Source: Cavenderia fasciculata
Lineage: Eukaryota; Evosea; Eumycetozoa; Acytosteliales; Cavenderiaceae
Assembly: GCF_000203815.1 (NCBI RefSeq)
Contig: NW_004457736.1
Span: forward strand, 496,001-560,000
Direction: 5' to 3'
DNA length: 64,000 bases
Both the position numbers and the translations under genes were made by a program. This document shows, piece after piece, positions 57,445-64,000 of the stretch. Below the pieces are notes generated by a model, which did no database searches, was not told where the DNA came from, and saw only the letters and a program-made list of their open reading frames with translations. Numbering within the stretch: position 1 is the stretch's first letter; each line of letters opens with the position of its first letter.

Positions 57445-60400
57445 TTATTTCTTTTTAGAACCTGGAGCAGGTTTCTTTTTTCTTGCATTTTCATTTTCTT
57501 GTATCTTTGTTTGTAATTTGGCATGTGTTTTTGTTTCTTTTTGTACACCATTTGCATAGGCATCGAACCAGTCTTGTCTGGCCTTTACCTTGGCTCTATC
57601 ACCGCATCCATGGATTTCATAGAGTGCGTGCATGTTGCAATACTTTCTTTTACAAAATTCACAGATACGACCCAATAAAACTACATTATTTTTACAAGAT
57701 TTAATTCCACATACTGTTATATCGATTGGTGCTACATCCAAACTATTAAATTGTTCAAGTAATTCATCTCCAATATCTTTTTTTGGTTGGGTTGTTGTTG
57801 CTTTCTTTGGTTTCTTTGTTGTTGCTGGTTTTTTAGGGGATTGTTTTTTTGGTGCAGCAAGAGGTTGATTTGGTTTAGTTGTAGTCTTGGTTTTAGTTTC
57901 CAACTTTTCTTCTTCTTCTTCTTCATTTTCATCATCTTTTTCATCATCACCAACAACCATTTCTTCTTCCTCTTCTTCTTCTTCTTTTTTAACTTGTTCA
58001 GGTTCTTTTTGTTTTACCTTTTCAATATTAATGGTTGATGTTGATTTTTTATCCTTTGATTTTTTGGTTAAAGTTATTTGTCTTTGTTCACCTTCACCAA
58101 TACTTTCATGACCAAGTTTATATTTATCTGCCAATTCATGAACCAACATTCTTTGATAAGAGGTAAGGGTAGGTGGAAGTGAATAGACAGTGTTGGACGA
58201 TTTGATAAATTGTTGAATCATTGCATCGAGTGACGCAATTTCCTTTTTCTTTTTCTCTTCATTTTCCACCTCTAGTTCTTGTTTTGATTTGTTTTGGTCT
58301 TTCTTTTTTGCCATCTTTTTTTCCTTTTTCAACTCTGCAATTGATTTCTTTTGTTTGGCTTGTAGTGCAAGCTTTTGACTTGTATTGTTTCGGTCACTTT
58401 TCTTTTCATTGTCCCATTCCTCTTCGTCGGATGAAACCAAAACAAACTCTTGTCCGGTATTACTCATATCGTCCAAATCACCAGCACTATACTCTAAAGC
58501 AGATCGAACCAATCCAGTTTCCCTACAGTAATCTACCATTCTCTTGAGGAATGGGTACGATGAGATGGTAAGACAATCGGCGACAATGACAACCTGTCTT
58601 CTTGCTCTTGTTATGGCTACATTGGTTCTACGATCCTCTTTGAGGAAACCAACATTGTGTGGTGGAGGATTGGAACGAACCATGGAAATGATAATCACCT
58701 CCTTTTCACGACCTTGGAAACCGTCGACTGTTCCAATCTCTATTTGTTTTGATTCAATGACTGCTTTGAGACATTTTACCTGTCCATTGTACGGTGAGAT
58801 AATACCAATGTTGCTCTCGAGCACTCCATGCTGCAACAGTTTTTTGACGTACGTCGCAACAACTCTAGCCTCTCCAATATTACTTTTACTCTGGTCTACA
58901 CCTATTTCATCCTCCATTGACTCTTCCATATCACATCCAGACGTGTCAATGAGAACGATGGGACATGTCGTAGTGGGTGTTGTTTTGATCTTTTCCGGAT
59001 TCAATCCTTGTAGCAAGTGACTGGCAACTGATTCGTCGGCATGCATTTCACTGTTGTAAAACTCTTTTGACGACCAGTTCATGATCGACTGATTCATACG
59101 GTACTGGATAGACAAGAGTCTCGATATCTTGTCGCCATAGATTCTAATGAGACGTTCAAACAACGTCACTGAAAGACCGTCTTTGGCAGCATCGTCGGAA
59201 TGGATGGTAGGAGGGAGTTGCTGATGATCACCGGCCAATACAAGACGACGACCCTTTCGAATAGCAATCCAACACGATGCTTCCAATGCTTGACCAGCCT
59301 CATCAATCACCACAATATCAAAATCGTGATGACGAAGTGAATAGTCTGCAGCACCTGTGCAAGTTGACAATACAACCTTTGAGTTTTTAATGACCTGTTC
59401 TACAAGCACCACTTCTCTTGAACGAAGATCCTTTCGCAAATCTTTGATGGTCGATCCAATAACACGACGACGGTCACGATCCGTTCCCTTTGACTTTGTT
59501 TCTTTCAAGAGGTCAGCAATCTCCTTTCTCAGTCCTCTGACAACCTCTGCCTCTTCAGAGTTTTTAGTCTTGTGGTCCAAAGTGTACTTGCTCAATCCTT
59601 CCATAATACGTGCTGGATGACCAACACGAGTAGGATTGATACCATTAACAGCAATCAGCTTCTCCAACATATTGTCAACTGCCAAATTTGATGGTGCACA
59701 TGCCAAAACGCGTTGTCCTCTACGAACACACTGTACAATAAATTCAACGACAGTCGTTGTCTTTCCAGTTCCTGGTGGACCGTGAATAAGTGCAATATCA
59801 CTACTTCCCAATGCAAATTCAACTGCTTTAATTTGTGTTTGATTTAATTTTGATGTAATTGGTTTCAATGTTGTATTATTATTATTGTTATTGTTTTCTG
59901 AACTACTAGTATAAGTAGCACTTTGATGAGGTTCAGCACCATTAAATACAACATCTAATATTCTAGAACTAACTTGATTTGTAATGGTTGTACCACCACC
60001 ACTGCCAGATGCAATACGGTCACTTCTTAGCGACTCTAATGCTTCACGCATCTTTCTATATGTTACATCATTTGATAGTTTATCGATTGCAAATACAAAA
60101 CTCTCCCAATCGGCCATCAACTCTTCATCATATTCATCAAATGATATTGTAATACGAAATCTATCAACTCTATATACAACACCAGATGATAATGATTGTC
60201 CTGGTTTTGATTTGGTTGTTCTAATACCAACAATGTCACCTAAAGATATTCAAGTTAATAAATCAAGTCTGATCAGTTATCAGTCATTATTCAAAGTTTT
60301 AAACATACCAGGAGTAAATCTATGAGGAGGTAAATATTCATCTTGTACGGCAGATACCAATTTAACAAGACATCTTCCACCTAGACCAGTACTGATTGAA

Positions 60401-60621
60401 TTGAGTTTCAACTTTCTTATACATATTCCTTTGAGTTCAAGTTCACGATTTGAAAGTGTCGATTGAAGATGTACCGATTCATTTACTTCACTCTCTTTTT
60501 CAATATCCAACAATGACAATGTCTTTGTAATAAAACTATCTTTTGGTATTATACTAAATATTGATGATGATGTTGTAGTTGTTGTAGTTGTTGTAGTTGT
60601 AGTTGATGAAGTTGATGTCAT
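57445..60621 (-). CDS. IGHMBP2: IGHMBP2/SMUBP-2 type SF1 helicase with R3H and AN1 domains
   Basis: Exons 60621-60309 and 60239-57445 give 1,035 residues. Motifs in order: Walker A GPPGTGKT (258-265), VVIDEAGQALE, LAGDHQQLPPT, VATYVKKLL, GTVDGFQGREKEVIIISMVR and VAITRARRQVVIV. After a Lys-rich stretch comes an R3H domain (LTSYQRMLVHELADKYKLGH). An acidic/Lys-rich linker follows, then a C-terminal AN1 zinc finger (CGIKSCKNNVVLLGRICEFC...KYCNMHALYEIHGC). This whole order is that of IGHMBP2, a 5'-3' RNA/DNA helicase linked to ribosomes and tRNA. The N-terminus has a poly-Thr run. Start chosen at the first ATG, 60621. Confidence 0.92.
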
Positions 60622-61296
60622 GACTGAATGAATGGAAGAGGGGGAAAAGAGATAATACCTTTTGTATCTCTCTACCAAATGTGAATGATGAATAGTCGTC
60701 TGGTCAAAGAGAGAGGTATTAAATCTTTGAAATTCATTAACCCAATAAACTTTCAAGAAAAAAGTCGTAATGCTTTGTTTGGTGTATTTAATTTTAAATA
60801 AAATATCTATCTATCTCAACAACTAACTATTATCACATCTCACTTGTTACTTCTTAATTAAACTAACTTACAACTTTTGAAAAAAAAGAATAAAACCAAA
60901 CTACTCTTTAGTAATAATAATAATAATTCACTAATCTTTGATTACTCCTCTCACCAAAGTAAGATTAAAAACAAAAAAATCATTTTATTTGCTTGCAAAC
61001 ATAGAGAGATGACATTGCAGCTGCGTACTCTATCAGTCTCACAATTTTAATACTTTATTCAAAAGAGAGAAGATAGATAGATAGAATTAATCATTCATCA
61101 TTACGATCAACGTCATATTATTATTAGAAAGAGAGAGAGAGAGATTATTAATCACTTGTTGATTTTTTGTTTAGAAAGAAGAAGAAGAAGTAAAGTAGTC
61201 AACATTAGTCTTTAGTTATCAATCGAATCAAATCACGTGTCTCATACAATAGACAATATATATATATATCTATCGAATTGATTAATCGCAATTAAT
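60622..61296. promoter_or_regulatory. Divergent promoter region, IGHMBP2 (-) / UBX protein (+)
   Basis: About 675 bases between the two genes, with GA, GATA and GAA repeats (61065-61085, 61128-61145, 61177-61192). Only one plus-strand ATG (about 61009) lies here and it does not clearly connect to the UBX frame. Confidence 0.4.
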
Positions 61297-62961
61297 TTGA
61301 TTCAAAGTATCAATCAATCAATCGTGGCTTCTACATCATTTGCAAGCTCTACACTTTCTAGTACATTTCAATTACAACCAACACCTGCAGGACTGATACC
61401 ATCGGCATTGTCTCTGTTGGTACCATCAGCATTTGCAAAGCCACTATCATCGTTTCTTGCAACCACCAAGACCAAGTCTGTTTCTAGTGTACTATTAGTA
61501 AGCTTGGGTGCTGGATTTGGTATTGGACTATTACTATTTGTAGCAAAGAAACATCAAAGACGTCTACAACAAGAAGAAATCAACAACAGCAACAACCCAC
61601 TATTGAAAATTAAACCAGTCATCGTACCTGCAATGAACGGAGGAACTAGTGGATCATCATCTTCATCGTCGACAACTACTACCACCTATAACGATGGTGG
61701 TATTTACAATTATCTTGGTATGTCTCAAAACACACAAATCAACAATCATTACAACTAAACCATTACAACTAATCATCTCATCCATCATCTGTTGCTTTAG
61801 TTAAATTCTTTTATAAAAATGCAATACATCAAGATCCAGTAGAAGAAACTAGAAAATTCTATCATGACTTTTTTGGAAAATATGGAAACAATCATCCAAA
61901 CTTTAGAGATTCTTCATACAATGAAGCTGTACAATTTGCAAAGAGCCGTTTTAAAATATTATTAATCTATGTACATTCTGAAAAACATCCTGATGCTCAA
62001 TCATTTTGTCAGTATGTATAAAATAGAAATAGAAAGATAGATAGATAGATAGATAGAAAGATAGATAGTTGAAATTATCATATGACTAAATTAATTTGTT
62101 TCTTTTATTTTATCTTTTTAGGGAAGTATTATTTACAGATTCATTTACAAGTTATATTAATGAAAATTTTGTTATTTGGGCATGTGATGTAAATCAATGC
62201 AATGGATTAAAGATTGCCAATTCATTAGAGGCAACGACCTATCCCTACATTGCAATGTTGTGTTGCAACAATGTGGAAGGTATTTCAAATGGATCGAGTG
62301 TGATGAGATTAGAGGCACTCCAAGGAGCAACCATCACTGCCGACAATATTGTATCACTATTGACAAATGCAGCATCTGCCTATGAACCATCATTGGTAAC
62401 ATGCAGAATCGATCATGAAGAACGTGAAGCCGACAGATTGATTAGAATGACACAAGACGAGGAATACAACGAATCATTGGCACGTGACCAAGAAAAAGCA
62501 AGATTGGCTCAAGAAGCTGAAATGAGGAGACAAGAGGAAGAAGAGAGAGAAGCAAAGGAGCAAGAAGAGAGACTCGAGGCAGAGGCAGCCCTACAGAATA
62601 AAAAGGACTTGCTCAGAGAAAGATTCCTTGTCGAACCAAAGACTGGCGCCATCACACGTCTGGCAATTAGATTGGTCGATGGTTCTAGGGTACAAAGAAA
62701 CTTTTTAGAAACTGATACCATTCAAACTGTTTTGGATTTTGTTGATTCTAGAATTGAAGAACCAATTGAAACTTATGTTTTAAATACAAATTATCCAAAG
62801 TAAATATATATATATATATAATAACAAAACAAAATATATATATATTCTAAATTAATTAATTTTCCCTTTCTTTTTGTAGGAGTAAATTAACAAATCCCCA
62901 AAACACTTTACAAGAATTGAAATTGGTTCCAGATGGTTCTTTATTTATTAGTGAAAAATAG
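61297..62961 (+). CDS. UBX-domain protein of the UBXD8/FAF2 type (start not resolved)
   Basis: Exons (open from about 61282)-61717, 61801-62011, 62122-62799 and 62880-62961 give about 460 residues. Order: a hydrophobic segment (VLLVSLGAGFGIGLLLFVA) that should sit in ER or lipid-droplet membrane; a thioredoxin-like UAS domain (FKILLIYVHSEKHPDAQSFC, FVIWACDVN); an E/R-rich coiled coil; and a UBX domain (TRLAIRLVDGSRVQRNFLET ... LKLVPDGSLFI). The UBX domain recruits p97/Cdc48 in ER-associated degradation. No in-frame ATG precedes the conserved part, so the true start is in an unseen upstream exon or is lost in the sequence. Confidence 0.8.
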
Positions 62962-64000
62962 AATAGGATAAATATAATATAATATAATATTATAATATAA
63001 TATTATAATATAATATATTATAAACAAATTATAATTATAATTGTTGTTGTTTTAATAGATCAAAAAAAAAAGAAATTCATGAAAATAAAAAGGTAATAAT
63101 AAATTAAAATTAAAATAATAATATTATTATTATTTCATAATTCGTAGTAGCTAGCTGCAAGATCTCACCAATCTTTGCTTCTGTTGGTTTTGAAAAAAAC
63201 ACGAAAAAAAATAAAATAAAAAAGAAAATTCTTCTTGTCCCATTTCCCTCCTCCCAAAACAGCTGATCGGAATTGTTGTTGCCCTCATTAAACACTCTTC
63301 GTCTCAACACAACACATAATTATTAGTTAATTTTAATAGAGAGTTAATTTTAATAAGAACACATCAAAGTAATAAATAAATAAATAATAAATAATAAATA
63401 TAAGTGAGTATCAAGATAATGTGACACTATAGATAAATCGATCAGGTCACGGCATGTGACATATCTATCTATCTATCTATCCCCTACAATATATATACAT
63501 ACAATTTCAAAAGCGATACACCATACATCATGTATACTCTATTTGGATTGTGTAGTTCCTCAAGTCAAACTTTCATACATACAATCAATCGATTAGCATT
63601 TGCAGTTAATTTTAATTATACAAACAAAACAAGAAGCAAAGAAAACAGTGGTGGAATGTTCACCCCTATTTTTTGCGATTGCTAGTGCACTGTCTGTTAG
63701 ACCATAATACACACAAAATACACACCACACACGCACAACTGGCTACAAAATCAATCAGAGGAGAGGTAGAAAGAAGAATCTTTCTTGCTGTCACTACTAC
63801 ACTATAAATCGTTATTATCTTTCCAACAACTACCATTATTATTATTATTATTTTAATAGAAAATCACAACCTTTCCAACAACTCTTTATATAAATATATT
63901 TCTATTTCTATTTCTATTTCTATTTATTTTGTTTGTTTAATAGTTCCAATTATTATTCTTTAAATCCAAATATCTAGATAGATTAGATAGATAGAGAGAT
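62962..64000. other. Right-edge intergenic region
   Basis: About 1 kb of A+T-rich sequence with TATAA repeats (62970-63020), ATCT/GATA repeats (63460-63480) and TTTCTA repeats (63898-63925). It may contain the promoter of a gene beyond the window. No gene is visible. Confidence 0.4.

Noticed and set aside
57483-58547. Plus-strand frames opposite the IGHMBP2 C-terminus
   Set aside because: Phe/Ser-rich products come from reading the Lys/Glu-rich linker in reverse.
1-64000. tRNA, rRNA or CRISPR array
   Set aside because: I looked for T-loop words of the GTTCGAATC type, rRNA-like blocks and regularly spaced repeats and found none that hold up.

Overview
The window looks like nuclear DNA of a dictyostelid social amoeba. 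Non-coding DNA is very A+T-rich with ATT/AAT and other simple repeats. Introns are short and A+T-rich, with GTATGT or GTAAGT donors. Proteins carry poly-Asn, poly-Gln and Ser/Thr tracts. Several families are typical of dictyostelids: a conditioned-medium-factor-like protein, dictyostelid-type ankyrin proteins, and a GATA factor with poly-Asn. Many genes (CMF-like, ALAS, the 7TM protein) use more G/C-ending codons than I would expect of D. discoideum, so another dictyostelid species is likelier. That species call is inference.

Layout. 1-9.4 kb: the tail of a + strand gene, then four minus-strand genes (secreted CMF-like hydrolase-fold protein, ADP-dependent glucokinase, secreted alpha/beta hydrolase, plant-type ADP-sugar Nudix hydrolase). 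10.4-16.3 kb: a tandem pair of paralogous protein kinase-GNAT acetyltransferase fusions. 18.2-23.0 kb: alkaline ceramidase, a phytanoyl-CoA-dioxygenase-like enzyme and an oxysterol-binding protein, all on +. 23.2-28.8 kb: a GATA factor (-), a GH9 cellulase with a C-terminal membrane anchor (+), and a small prefoldin/PDRG1-like gene (+). 29.1-34.6 kb: a large ankyrin-family protein (-), a PhyH-like dioxygenase with a PCNA-binding motif (+), and an unrecognised protein (-). 35.0-43.9 kb: PI 4-kinase beta, an ankyrin protein built largely of one-repeat exons, and a nitrilase/omega-amidase, all minus. 44.7-50.3 kb: a ~1,780-residue Cys-rich seven-helix membrane protein (-). 52.1-54.0 kb: 5-aminolevulinate synthase (+). 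54.2-56.6 kb: a repeat-bounded region of decayed coding fragments. 57.4-60.6 kb: an IGHMBP2-type helicase (-). 61.3-63.0 kb: a UBXD8/FAF2-like UBX protein (+).

The neighbours do not form an operon or an obvious single pathway. Themes do recur: lipid handling (ceramidase, PhyH, OSBP, PI4K), two 2-oxoglutarate dioxygenases, and two ankyrin proteins of one family. Exon joins were worked out by reading frame; every join given keeps the frame and the expected domain sequence unless stated otherwise.

The items that stand out most are the kinase-GNAT fusion pair, the PIP-box dioxygenase, a strong hairpin locus with a DUSE-like promoter element at 42.2-42.5 kb, a structured non-coding element at 16.65-16.85 kb, and a set of perfect intergenic inverted repeats. 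No tRNA, rRNA or CRISPR array was found.
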